From positions 1-14,179 of the forward strand of contig JBBISE010000085.1 of the NCBI GenBank assembly GCA_037441445.1: a stretch of 14,179 bases of DNA. Reading direction: 5' to 3'. This DNA is from JAAYQU01 sp037441445. Its GTDB lineage: Bacteria > Bacteroidota > Bacteroidia > Bacteroidales > Salinivirgaceae. The number at the start of each line of letters is the position of its first letter. Positions within the stretch are counted from its first letter, which is position 1. Of this stretch, positions 6,814 through 14,128 are shown piece after piece. A model generated the notes under the pieces. That model had not been told where the DNA came from. It did not search any database and saw only the letters and a list, made by a program, of their open reading frames with translations. Made by a program: the position numbers and the translations under genes.

Positions 6814-7611
6814 TTATCTTTTTTTCAGGGTTTCGGTAACTGCGTCGTAATTCAGGAAATAATCGCCCTTGGGAAGACTTGAAATATCAACGGTTGTCCC
6901 CTTTCCGTGCAAAACCCGTGTACCTGACGAATTGAAAATTTCGTAGTTGGTTTCGGCACTAAAAGTTATACTTGTTGTGGGTTTTTTAGGCTCAAATGTT
7001 ATTGGTGGTTTGGCCGAACGTGCCGATATCTCTTTTGTGAAACGATCCTGGTTTGTAAAGTCACGCTGACGGATTCGAAAACGGTTAACACCACTGTGCA
7101 AATCAACAGCAAACGAATAACTGTTTTGATTGACATCGCCCGTTCCTTCTACAGTCCCAATCCGGACCCACTTGTTCCAACGAAACTGTTCTATAATGTA
7201 TGGCAGTGAACCCGATTCCTTTGTTGTTTCCCAGGTAATAGTATTGGTTTTGATATCGAATTTTAACGATTTTACTTCAAAAGTACTGCGCGGTTTAATA
7301 ACGTCCTCATTTAAAATTCTAGGGTTGCAATCATCTTTGTAGAGAATTGAAATTATTAATTTGTCGCCGGTTTTGAATTGAAATACTGACAAATCAATTT
7401 CAAAAGCACTGCTGTTAAGATCGTCATTTGTTTTTTGCCCATTAACTTTGATTTCCTGTACGCAAAAACCTCCCCCTACCGAGAATGGGTTCATAACATA
7501 AAGATTTTTACCCTGATAAATACCATTTAGTACAATCTCGCCGCCAAAAACGTTGAAACCGAAAATTAGCCCAACAATTATCAAACTCAGCCTTTGAATT
7601 TTTACCTTCAT
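6814..7611 (-). CDS. Exported protein of unknown function with a C-terminus resembling a type IX secretion sorting domain
   Basis: I do not recognise a catalytic family. From the ATG at 7609-7611 the product is 265 residues, with a clear signal peptide (MKVKIQRLSLIIVGLIFGFNVFG), so it is exported. The mature part opens with IVLNGIYQGKNLYVMNPF and GGFCVQEIKVNG, a beta-rich segment I associate with uncharacterised Bacteroidota proteins. The middle (about 120-200) looks like one fibronectin- or Ig-like beta sandwich. The last 45 residues contain YEIFNSSGTRVLHGKG and ISSLPKGDYFLNYD and end in KKR, resembling type A T9SS C-terminal sorting domains, but the usual leading PNP motif is missing. A TTG start 12 codons earlier is rejected because a perfect -7 promoter element overlaps it. 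It is 67 bases upstream of the tRNA on the same strand, without an obvious terminator between. Confidence 0.75.
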   Translation of the reverse strand: MKVKIQRLSLIIVGLIFGFNVFGGEIVLNGIYQGKNLYVMNPFSVGGGFCVQEIKVNGQKTNDDLNSSAFEIDLSVFQFKTGDKLIISILYKDDCNPRILNEDVIKPRSTFEVKSLKFDIKTNTITWETTKESGSLPYIIEQFRWNKWVRIGTVEGTGDVNQNSYSFAVDLHSGVNRFRIRQRDFTNQDRFTKEISARSAKPPITFEPKKPTTSITFSAETNYEIFNSSGTRVLHGKGTTVDISSLPKGDYFLNYDAVTETLKKR

Positions 7612-7644
7612 ATTTCTCAACTCGTGAAATGGTTTAGTGCTTTG

Positions 7645-7652
7645 CAAAATTA
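7645..7652 (-). promoter_or_regulatory. Bacteroidota -7 promoter element upstream of the 6814-7611 gene
   Basis: The minus strand reads TAATTTTG, a perfect TAnnTTTG, 33 bases before the ATG at 7611. The predicted transcript start falls inside the longer in-frame extension, which supports the downstream start codon. No clear -33 element was seen at the usual spacing. Confidence 0.4.
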
Positions 7653-7855
7653 TGCTTTTTTCTAAAAACCGGAGTGTAAAATTACGCTATTTAATTGAAT
7701 CAATGTTCATTTTTGTAATAAAATTATCATTGGACGAAGCTCTACCTTTTCTGATTCCACCAAATACATGGGTTAGGGTGTTGTCTTTGGTAAAAAAACA
7801 GGTCTTTTCTTATACTATATTTTTATTGATGTTCCCAAATTGCCCAACAAATTGC

Positions 7856-7863
7856 TATCTTTG
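7856..7863 (+). promoter_or_regulatory. Bacteroidota -7 promoter element upstream of the coiled-coil protein gene
   Basis: The bases TATCTTTG match the TAnnTTTG consensus and sit 58 bases before the ATG at 7922. TTG trinucleotides occur upstream (7826-7828 and 7840-7842), but neither is ideally spaced for a -33 box. The short space between the two divergent genes, both with -7 matches, makes promoter function likely. Confidence 0.45.
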
Positions 7864-7921
7864 CGCACCAAACAAATATACAAATTGTTGAATTACACAA
7901 AATAACTAAAATTGTGTCACT

Positions 7922-8812
7922 ATGGTAAATGGAACAACAAAGCAGTCTTTAATTCAGAACATCCTGATTGGAGTATTAACTCTTTTAGTGGGGCTTCTTG
8001 GTGTTTTATATTTTGTTGAAAAGAAGAAAAACATTCAACAGGTACAGATAAACGTGGATTTGACCAATACAAAGGACAGCCTCGAAAACAGATTGGTGGA
8101 AATGATTTCTGAATACGATAACCTGAAAACCAACAACCAGGAAATTAATGCTCAACTATTAAGTGAAAAAGAAAGGGTTAAGGATTTGTTGTCGCGTTTG
8201 CGAAATGAACGTTCCTACAGTCAGTCAAAATTTGCTGAATATGAAAAAGAACTGGGAACACTTAGAAAAATTATGCGCAGCTATATCGTTCAAATTGATT
8301 CACTTAACCAAAGCAATATAGCTCTTAGGTCTGAAAACCGCGATGTGAAAAGGAAAATGCAAGAAGTGGAATCGGAAAGACAAGAAATTTCAAAAAAGTT
8401 TGAGGAGGCCGCCGAAAAGGTTGATATTGCCAGTGTTTTAAGACCCATAAACATAGTAGCCGAGGGTCTTAGCAAACGAGGACGGGACGTTTCCCGCGCC
8501 CGAAACGTCGAGAAAATTAAGATATGCTTTACACTCGATAAAAATCCCATTGCAAAACCCGGCAACCGTTTTATCTACGTTAGGGTCACTCGTCCCGACA
8601 ATGTTGTTATTGAGAACCCCCAACGTGATTCAGTGATGGTTGGTGAAGAAGCGGTGGTGTACTCAGCCCGTCGTGAGGTTGACTACCAGAACGAATCTCT
8701 TGATATTTGCATTTTTGTGGATATCGAAAACGAAATTCCAAAGGGAACATACCGCCTTGAGCTGTATGCTGACCAGCGTCACATTGGAAGCGGGTCGGTA
8801 TCTTTTAAATAG
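7922..8812 (+). CDS. Membrane-anchored coiled-coil protein of unknown function
   Basis: I do not recognise a named family. The 296-residue protein has three visible parts. A single hydrophobic segment lies at about residues 11-31 (IQNILIGVLTLLVGLLGVLYF), followed by a Lys-rich EKKK. A long, heptad-rich coiled coil runs from about 37 to 170, with many Glu, Lys, Arg, Asn and Gln. A compact, probably beta-rich C-terminal domain spans about 190-296, with strands such as EKIKICFTLDKN, RFIYVRVTRPDNVVI, LDICIFVDIEN and GTYRLELYAD. With three uncharged or weakly charged N-terminal residues and positive charges after the membrane helix, topology is uncertain; either side is possible. The plan resembles tethers or scaffold proteins of the envelope, but that is analogy only. 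It is a single gene with its own promoter element and ends 2 bases from the convergent pseudouridine synthase. Confidence 0.85.
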   Translation: MVNGTTKQSLIQNILIGVLTLLVGLLGVLYFVEKKKNIQQVQINVDLTNTKDSLENRLVEMISEYDNLKTNNQEINAQLLSEKERVKDLLSRLRNERSYSQSKFAEYEKELGTLRKIMRSYIVQIDSLNQSNIALRSENRDVKRKMQEVESERQEISKKFEEAAEKVDIASVLRPINIVAEGLSKRGRDVSRARNVEKIKICFTLDKNPIAKPGNRFIYVRVTRPDNVVIENPQRDSVMVGEEAVVYSARREVDYQNESLDICIFVDIENEIPKGTYRLELYADQRHIGSGSVSFK

Positions 8813-8814
8813 GG

Positions 8815-9711
8815 CTAATCAACTCCTTTCGACATCAGTTTAGAAAATTTTTTGGGTATTGGTGACTGGAAAGTTACCTCGAACCCCGTCATTGGGTGTT
8901 TAAACGTAAGTAAATTAGCGTGCAACCCAACTCTACCAATAGGATTGGTTTTTGCCCCGTATTTTTTATCCCCCACTATTGGGTTTCCTATGAGTTGCAT
9001 GTGCGCCCGAATCTGGTTTTTTCGTCCGGTCTCTAGCTCAACTTCCAAAAGGGTGAAACTTTTATTGCGCTTCATCACTTTGTAATGAGTAATAGCCTCT
9101 TGTCCTTCGTTGGGGTTTTGCGAAGATCGCATAATCAAACTTTTATCTTCCCATAGGAATGAGCGTATAGTTTCGTAATCGTACCTGACAACACCTTCGA
9201 CCAAGGCAACGTATGTCCTTCTGATAATACTTTTGTCCCAGCTTTGCTGTAATAACTCTTTGGCCTCCACATTTTTAGCAAAAACCATAACACCAGATGT
9301 TTCGCGGTCAAGGCGGTGGACAATGAAAATTTTTGCCGACCTCGATTTTTGTTTTACGTAGGCGCTAAGCATACTATAAACAGTGTTGTCTTTTTCTTTT
9401 TCGGTGGCAATGGAAAGCATCCCTGCGCGTTTATCAACTACAATAAGGTGATCGTCCTCGAAAAGGATATTGAAATCGGCACCATCCAATTTTTCCCTGG
9501 CGGCAGATTGTCCGAGGGTTATTGTATTTCCGGGTTTCAACGGAAAATTGTATTGAGAGACAGGGTGACCATCAACCAAAACCCGTTTGTTGGTCAAAAG
9601 TGATTTTATTGAAGTCCGGCTTTTCTCAGGAAAGCGGGTTTGCAGGTATTCCATAAGGGTACAGTCTCGATCAACTTTAATTCCCTTTGGTTTATTTTGT
9701 TCTTGTGTCAT
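8815..9711 (-). CDS. RluA-family RNA pseudouridine synthase
   Basis: This enzyme isomerises specific uridines to pseudouridine in rRNA or tRNA; the exact site cannot be inferred. The 298 residues show the standard arrangement: an N-terminal S4-like RNA-binding domain (about 12-68, including SRTSIKSLLTNKRVLVDG), then the catalytic domain starting ILFEDDHLIVVDKRAGMLS. The family motif HRLDRETSG holds the catalytic aspartate Asp135. The closing ELETGRKNQIRAHMQ and GDKKYGA segments match RluA/RluC/RluD proteins. In the LxTGRxxQIR motif a Lys-Asn pair replaces the more usual Thr-His, a mild variation. The length and S4 domain are nearest RluC/RluD, but I do not give a symbol because Bacteroidota carry several paralogues. 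The ATG at 9709-9711 is preceded by a perfect -7 promoter element. Confidence 0.93.
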   Translation of the reverse strand: MTQEQNKPKGIKVDRDCTLMEYLQTRFPEKSRTSIKSLLTNKRVLVDGHPVSQYNFPLKPGNTITLGQSAAREKLDGADFNILFEDDHLIVVDKRAGMLSIATEKEKDNTVYSMLSAYVKQKSRSAKIFIVHRLDRETSGVMVFAKNVEAKELLQQSWDKSIIRRTYVALVEGVVRYDYETIRSFLWEDKSLIMRSSQNPNEGQEAITHYKVMKRNKSFTLLEVELETGRKNQIRAHMQLIGNPIVGDKKYGAKTNPIGRVGLHANLLTFKHPMTGFEVTFQSPIPKKFSKLMSKGVD

Positions 9712-9727
9712 GTTGTTTTGATTTTGT

Positions 9728-9735
9728 CAAAGGTA
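9728..9735 (-). promoter_or_regulatory. Bacteroidota -7 promoter element upstream of the pseudouridine synthase gene
   Basis: The minus strand reads TACCTTTG, identical to the pyrH element, and lies 17 bases before the ATG. The predicted leader would be only about ten bases, which is short but not unusual in this phylum. No -33 match was found at the expected spacing. Confidence 0.4.
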
Positions 9736-9800
9736 CAAATTTGTTTACTGGTAAAAATCTTCTTTGCTGTCAAAAAAAACGTTCATTTACGTTAGTATAG

Positions 9801-9834
9801 ACAAACAAAACCCCGATCCAGAGACCAGGGTTTT
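9801..9834 (-). terminator. Rho-independent terminator downstream of the gld-type operon
   Basis: AAAACCC (9807-9813) and GGGTTTT (9828-9834) form a 7-base stem around a 14-base loop. On the minus strand the hairpin runs into a T-rich tract (TTTTGTTTGT). It lies 30 bases past the DUF4340 stop, in the right place to end the four-gene operon. Only three of the stem pairs are G-C, so efficiency may be modest. Confidence 0.6.
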
Positions 9835-9863
9835 CTAACAATAAATTTTCTGGGTATATAGCT

Positions 9864-10790
9864 TTATTTTACAAATTTCTTTTGCGAGGCAAACAGACGT
9901 TTAAACAGGTATTCGGCGTCCGATAACGGACTTTCGTTCAGCGAGCTGACAAAGACATACTTCTCACCTTGTTTGTACGCTTTTACCTCGACAGGAGCCT
10001 GACCGCTGAAGGTGGCTTTCATCTGGAATTCGAGTGCACCAGCCGGGTCGAAATCGGTGGCGAAGCTGCTTGCCCGTGTTTCCTTAATATCGTTCAGGAA
10101 ATTTATGACTTTCCCGGTGTCCACCGTATCGCGGTTCATAAACCACACATCGCTGCCGCGTGTTAGCGTAAACGAACTGTCCGATGGATAGGTAAACTCT
10201 ATACTTTGAAGCTTGTCGGGGTCGAACCGCACCACGGTTTTGTCGCGGAAGCTGTCAAAATCGCGTTTTACGGACATGCTCAATGCTCCTTCAATGCTGT
10301 AAACATCGGTTTCCTTGGCAAGGCGTATCATTGTCGAGAGCTGTATGCCGCCTTGGCGATTTCCTGTCTGGCGGTAGTTAAACCGGCCAACTACCACATC
10401 GGCTACTTTTTTACCTTTGCTATAAAGTTGCACGGTGGTGCCAAGGGTGTCGTTTACTTCGTACTCGCCCAGTTTGGCTTTATCTTTGGTCACCAGACGT
10501 TCAATTTTCATAGTTGAAAGCTCTTTCAGGATATTCTCTACCGATTGTGCATCGGCGCTGTGTACCTTGGTTTCCTGTGCCACAGTCCATTTATCGTTGT
10601 CGCGGGTGAATTTTATTTCAGAATCGTGGCCCAAAAGGATCATTTGATCAATTTTCTGCGGATCGAAATCGACCAGTGTAGTGCGGAACGAACGCTCGCC
10701 CTTGATATTTGTTCTCACTGTGTTGAATACCAGCGCAACAGCCAGGACAGCCAGGACAATATATAAAATCTTGCTTTTTGTCTTTAACAT
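9864..10790 (-). CDS. DUF4340 domain-containing membrane-anchored protein
   Basis: The 308-residue protein has one N-terminal membrane helix (about 8-24, ILYIVLAVLAVALVFNT) and then a large extracytoplasmic region. That region begins FDPQKIDQMILLGHDSEIKFTRDNDKWTVAQE and repeats this layout as FDPDKLQSIEFTYPSDSSFTLTRGSDVWFMNRD near residues 190-222. Such paired beta-rich modules (value in a W-centred strand pair) are characteristic of DUF4340. The family's activity is unknown, but it is regularly encoded with GldG-type ABC systems, as here, where it is last in the operon 18 bases after gldG. It probably is an auxiliary envelope subunit of that transporter. A short tandem repeat in the DNA (CCAGGACAG-like, near 10740-10757) encodes the Leu-Ala-Val part of the membrane helix. 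Confidence 0.88.
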   Translation of the reverse strand: MLKTKSKILYIVLAVLAVALVFNTVRTNIKGERSFRTTLVDFDPQKIDQMILLGHDSEIKFTRDNDKWTVAQETKVHSADAQSVENILKELSTMKIERLVTKDKAKLGEYEVNDTLGTTVQLYSKGKKVADVVVGRFNYRQTGNRQGGIQLSTMIRLAKETDVYSIEGALSMSVKRDFDSFRDKTVVRFDPDKLQSIEFTYPSDSSFTLTRGSDVWFMNRDTVDTGKVINFLNDIKETRASSFATDFDPAGALEFQMKATFSGQAPVEVKAYKQGEKYVFVSSLNESPLSDAEYLFKRLFASQKKFVK

Positions 10791-10808
10791 ACCGTGTTCT
10801 ATTTTTAG

Positions 10809-12326
10809 TTAGTCAATATACCCTTTTTGCATACGCTTAATGCGGATAATCTTGCGACGTTGTGCGCGGAAAATACCGTATCCAATGACCAAAACCATGG
10901 GCAGCAGGAAGTTCAGGTATTTCAGGAACGCCTTTTTGCCGTCTTCCACCTGGTCAATGGGGCGCGATGTAACGCCTTTGGTACGAAGTTTAATTAAACC
11001 CGTGTCGTCGGACAGGAAATCAATGGCGTTAACAAACAGGTTGATATTGTCGGGTTGTTGTTGTTGGGCGTTTTGGCCTTCGCCGTTGACGGGGAAATTG
11101 CCATCACCAAACACAATCATTTTAAAGGGTTTGGTTGGTTCTTTCGACTCAAACAAACCTCCAGCCACCAGTTCTTTCTTGGTAAAGTCCTGTTTTGTCC
11201 ACTGTTTTTGAATGTCGAAATAAATGAATGCCGGTTGCGTGTTCGAGTTTTCCGACGAAAACAACAACGGGGTGAACGAAATCAGCGTATCGCCAATGTA
11301 GTTCACGGGGCTGGCGAACTGCAGCAGAACCGATTCCAAACCCGAGGTTACAGGGTGGTCGGCAAACTTGCTGATAATGGGCAAGTACGGGAACATCACC
11401 TGCGACTGCATGCGGAAAAATCCGGTATTTTGCTGCACCATGACGTTGGCGCACGAAACATCGATAATGAAATTGTTCTCGAGTTGGATTCCGCGTTTTT
11501 CGAGCCATTTTTCTAAACCCGTGTTTACTTCCGAGCCGCGGGCTTGTTGCAAATCGCCATTCACGCGGTCAACAGCCAGCAACATTTTGCCGCCTTTTTC
11601 CAAAAATTGATCGAATTGAGCCAGATGAGCTTCAGGAAAACTGTCGGTGGGTGCAACCACCACTACGGTTTCGTATCCCAAAAGTACATTGGCTGTATCG
11701 GTCAGGGTTACGGGTTCAACATCATACATGATTTGCAACTCCTGCATGGCTTGCTGATAGTTTTCAATGCCGGGTTCGCCGTGTCCCTGCACAAATGCCA
11801 GGGTTTTACGCTCTTGCAGCGTTACTTTTTTAATGGAACTCGACAAGGCATATTCCATGGCGCTTCCCAGCGGAATAAAAGGCAGAACCTCCTCGCGGTC
11901 GGCATAGCGGATTAGGGCACCCATATAGGCTTTTTGCTGTTTTACCTGATCCTTTTCCCGTACGTTAATCAAAAACGGCTGAATGCCTTTTTGCGTGGCC
12001 GCCTGTTCAATCTCGGTGCTTTCGTTGGGATTTTGAAACTCGTAAACCACATTGCCTCGCGAAAGGGCTGAATATTCCTCCAGCATCTCTTTAAAATCCT
12101 GGCGGTTTTTGGCCACATGCGGTGGAAGATCTTTGGAGAAATAGGCGGTAATAGTCACCGGTTCGTCAATATTGCGCAAAATATCCTTGGTTGCTTTGCT
12201 TAGCGTGTAACGGCTGTCTTCCGTAAAATCGAGGCGCAGGAACAGGCCACTGGACAGGAAGTTGGCAACAACAACTATGGCTACCAACAAAAACAGGCTG
12301 TATAATAATTTTTTTCTTGTTCTCAT
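10809..12326 (-). CDS. gldG: GldG-family ABC transporter auxiliary (substrate-binding-like) protein
   Basis: The 505 residues carry an N-terminal membrane helix (about 7-27, LLYSLFLLVAIVVVANFLSSG), a long extracytoplasmic ABC_transp_aux/Gldg region, and a C-terminal helix (about 470-490, NFLLPMVLVIGYGIF) followed by a positively charged tail RAQRRKIIRIKRMQ. Family landmarks include RLDFTEDSRYTLSKATKDIL just after the first helix, TITAYFSKDLPP, the FVQGHGEPG segment (about 178), and VVVVAPTDSFPE. In Flavobacterium johnsoniae GldG works with GldF and GldA and is needed for gliding and the linked T9SS-dependent surface machinery. In non-gliding relatives the same family exists with an unknown role, so motility should not be assumed. 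The gene starts 20 bases after the permease stop, consistent with one transcript. Confidence 0.9.
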   Translation of the reverse strand: MRTRKKLLYSLFLLVAIVVVANFLSSGLFLRLDFTEDSRYTLSKATKDILRNIDEPVTITAYFSKDLPPHVAKNRQDFKEMLEEYSALSRGNVVYEFQNPNESTEIEQAATQKGIQPFLINVREKDQVKQQKAYMGALIRYADREEVLPFIPLGSAMEYALSSSIKKVTLQERKTLAFVQGHGEPGIENYQQAMQELQIMYDVEPVTLTDTANVLLGYETVVVVAPTDSFPEAHLAQFDQFLEKGGKMLLAVDRVNGDLQQARGSEVNTGLEKWLEKRGIQLENNFIIDVSCANVMVQQNTGFFRMQSQVMFPYLPIISKFADHPVTSGLESVLLQFASPVNYIGDTLISFTPLLFSSENSNTQPAFIYFDIQKQWTKQDFTKKELVAGGLFESKEPTKPFKMIVFGDGNFPVNGEGQNAQQQQPDNINLFVNAIDFLSDDTGLIKLRTKGVTSRPIDQVEDGKKAFLKYLNFLLPMVLVIGYGIFRAQRRKIIRIKRMQKGYID

Positions 12327-12346
12327 AATGTCAACTGTTTATAAAA

Positions 12347-13072
12347 TTATTCCGATACATTGCGACGGGCCAGAACCGCTTCTGTTGCCACCAATCCTAC
12401 AACAATGATGGAACCGAAATAGATAATATCGCGGGAATCAATTACGCCACGGGCAATGCTGTTGAAGTGGTTTTGCAGGCTCAGGTAGTTGAAAAACTGA
12501 CCGAAAACTCCGCTTGTACTGCTGGCCAGGATTCCACATATCAGGTGGAAGAAAATACCGATGAACAGTGTAATCAGAAATGCCACAATCTGGTTGTTGG
12601 TAATGGAGCTGGTGAAAATACCAATGCTGATATAGGCTGCGCTCATCAAAATCAACCCGGTGTAGCCGGTAATGACGGCTCCGTGGTCTATATCACCCAG
12701 GTTGGCAACAGTGATGTAGTAGGGCAGTGTTAACAACAGGGCAATACCAATGAGCATAAGCGTTGACAGGAATTTTCCGGTAACCACCTGCCAGTCAGTA
12801 ACCGGGCGGGTGAGCAACAATTCAATGGTGCCCGAGCGGTTTTCCTCGGCCAGCAAACGCATGGTCAGTGCCGGAATGAAGAAAAAGAGGGTCCAAAAAG
12901 CCACTTCGAAAAAAGTTTGAAGGCTTGCCTGTCCCACGAAAAATACGTCAGCGCCATAGAGCCAGGTAAAAAAACCGCTGAACCCCAGGAAGGCTATCAT
13001 CATGATATAGGCTATCAGCGAGTCAAAGAACGACCGCAACTCGCGCTTGGCTATAATCCAAATTTGTCTCAT
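12347..13072 (-). CDS. gldF: ABC-2 type permease, GldF-like
   Basis: This integral membrane protein forms the channel part of the ABC transporter. It is 241 residues with about six hydrophobic segments (near 17-40, 55-75, 100-125, 135-155, 160-185 and 215-235). The start, RQIWIIAKRELRSFFDSLIAYIMM, is typical of GldF and other ABC-2 permeases. The cytoplasmic segment MRLLAEENRSGTIELLLTRPVTDWQVVTGKF (about 71-101) is the hallmark coupling region of this family (E-R/N-x-x-G-T-I-E-L-L-L). Its length equals that usually seen for GldF. It follows the ATPase gene after a 36-base gap and precedes gldG after 20 bases. The substrate is unknown; the symbol reflects family membership and neighbours, not demonstrated gliding. 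Confidence 0.92.
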   Translation of the reverse strand: MRQIWIIAKRELRSFFDSLIAYIMMIAFLGFSGFFTWLYGADVFFVGQASLQTFFEVAFWTLFFFIPALTMRLLAEENRSGTIELLLTRPVTDWQVVTGKFLSTLMLIGIALLLTLPYYITVANLGDIDHGAVITGYTGLILMSAAYISIGIFTSSITNNQIVAFLITLFIGIFFHLICGILASSTSGVFGQFFNYLSLQNHFNSIARGVIDSRDIIYFGSIIVVGLVATEAVLARRNVSE

Positions 13073-13108
13073 ATCTTTAGAATTCGTTTGTTGTTGCTAT
13101 TGAATGGT

Positions 13109-14038
13109 TTAGTTTGCCGTTAAATCGTGGAAAATATCCTCGAGCTTGGTTTCGACAGGTGTCATACGCGAGATGTACCAATTGTTTCGGACACACATAT
13201 CAAAAACCGGTTTAATGGACGTTTGTCCCGGCTTGGACTGTATTTCGAAAATAAAGTCTGAAGCCGATTTTACATCGACCATAGCCACACTATCGAGCGA
13301 TTTCAGGACGTTGTAAGCGTCGTCGAAGTTGCACCCGGCAATGCCTACGGTCAGGATTTCGTCGCTGGTGGCTTTTTTGCTCAGCTCGTCGTAGGTTCCG
13401 TCGGCCACAATCACCCCTTTGTTAATAATTAGAATCCGGTCGCAGGTTGCTTCTACTTCAGCCAGAATGTGCGAGCTAAGGATTACGGTTTTCTCGCGGC
13501 CAATACGTTTAATCAGTTCGCGGATTTCGATAATCTGATTCGGGTCAAGACCTGTTGTTGGCTCGTCGAGGATTAGAACCTGCGGGTCGTGAATCATGGC
13601 TTGCGCCAATCCCACGCGTTGGCGGTAACCTTTCGACAACTCGTTAATGACCTTGTGTTTTTCAGCTTCCAGGCCACACACATTGATCATTTCAGCCACA
13701 CGCTGGCGGACTTTTTCCTTGGGCACGTTTTGAAGCTCGGCCACGTACTTCAGGTAGTCAATGACGCACATGTCCGTATAAAGCGGGTTGCTTTCGGGCA
13801 AATATCCCAGCATGGATTTTACCTTGTCGGGATTTTCTTTTACCGATTGTCCGCCTACCAGAATTTCGCCGGCCGTGGGGGCAATAAAGCAGCTTATGGC
13901 CTTCATGGTAGTAGTTTTTCCGGCTCCGTTGGGACCCAGAAAACCCAATATCTCTCCCTGTTTCAGATGGAAAGAGATGTTGTCCACAGCCTTTTGGGGG
14001 CCGTAGGTTTTCGTGAAGTTTTTTACGACTATATCCAT
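13109..14038 (-). CDS. gldA: ABC transporter ATP-binding protein, GldA-like
   Basis: This cytoplasmic ATPase powers the GldF-like permease. From the ATG at 14036-14038 it is 309 residues. The nucleotide-binding domain has Walker A GPNGAGKTT (35-43), the ABC signature as LSKGYRQRVGLAQAM (about 135-149), Walker B with D-loop VLILDEPTTGLD (about 156-167), and the H-loop LSSHILAEVE. The last 90 or so residues form the small C-terminal extension common in GldA and other ABC-2 partners. An in-frame extension reaches 14083, but it includes a perfect -7 promoter element, so translation there is unlikely; an ATG at 14048-14050 remains possible. It leads the four-gene operon ATPase-permease-GldG-DUF4340. 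In F. johnsoniae gldA is separate from gldFG, whereas here all are together. Confidence 0.93.
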   Translation of the reverse strand: MDIVVKNFTKTYGPQKAVDNISFHLKQGEILGFLGPNGAGKTTTMKAISCFIAPTAGEILVGGQSVKENPDKVKSMLGYLPESNPLYTDMCVIDYLKYVAELQNVPKEKVRQRVAEMINVCGLEAEKHKVINELSKGYRQRVGLAQAMIHDPQVLILDEPTTGLDPNQIIEIRELIKRIGREKTVILSSHILAEVEATCDRILIINKGVIVADGTYDELSKKATSDEILTVGIAGCNFDDAYNVLKSLDSVAMVDVKSASDFIFEIQSKPGQTSIKPVFDMCVRNNWYISRMTPVETKLEDIFHDLTAN

Positions 14039-14063
14039 AACATAATACATTATTTTCTGAACG

Positions 14064-14071
14064 CAAAAATA
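14064..14071 (-). promoter_or_regulatory. Bacteroidota -7 promoter element of the gld-type operon
   Basis: The minus strand reads TATTTTTG, a perfect TAnnTTTG, 26 bases before the chosen gldA ATG. A one-mismatch -33 candidate, TTTA (14096-14093), lies 21 bases further upstream, close to the normal spacing. This is the best-supported promoter in the window and places the transcript start near 14057. Confidence 0.5.
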
Positions 14072-14128
14072 ACCCAGAAACATGAAAAGCGGTAAATTTT
14101 AAGATAACTTTAACATTGGAGAGCTGTA

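Noticed and set aside
7637..7891. Open frame of about 84 codons on the plus strand between the two divergent genes
   Set aside because: It runs across both putative promoter elements and part of the divergent gene's start, contains low-complexity hydrophobic stretches and has no family resemblance.
10739..10758. Short tandem repeat AGCCAGGAC in the DUF4340 gene
   Set aside because: Only two copies, explained by the Leu-Ala-Val repetition in a membrane helix; no sign of a regulatory or phase-variable repeat.
10840..11915. Several plus-strand open frames inside gldG, up to about 150 codons
   Set aside because: They are opposite-strand shadows of a clearly conserved gene and show no domain or motif.
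14039..14083. Upstream extension of the ABC ATPase
   Set aside because: The extra codons include the perfect -7 promoter element, and the ABC domain begins in the usual way at the ATG at 14038.
13589..14095. Plus-strand open frame of 168 codons opposite gldA
   Set aside because: It is antisense to the conserved nucleotide-binding domain; its His/Phe-rich composition is that expected of a shadow frame.
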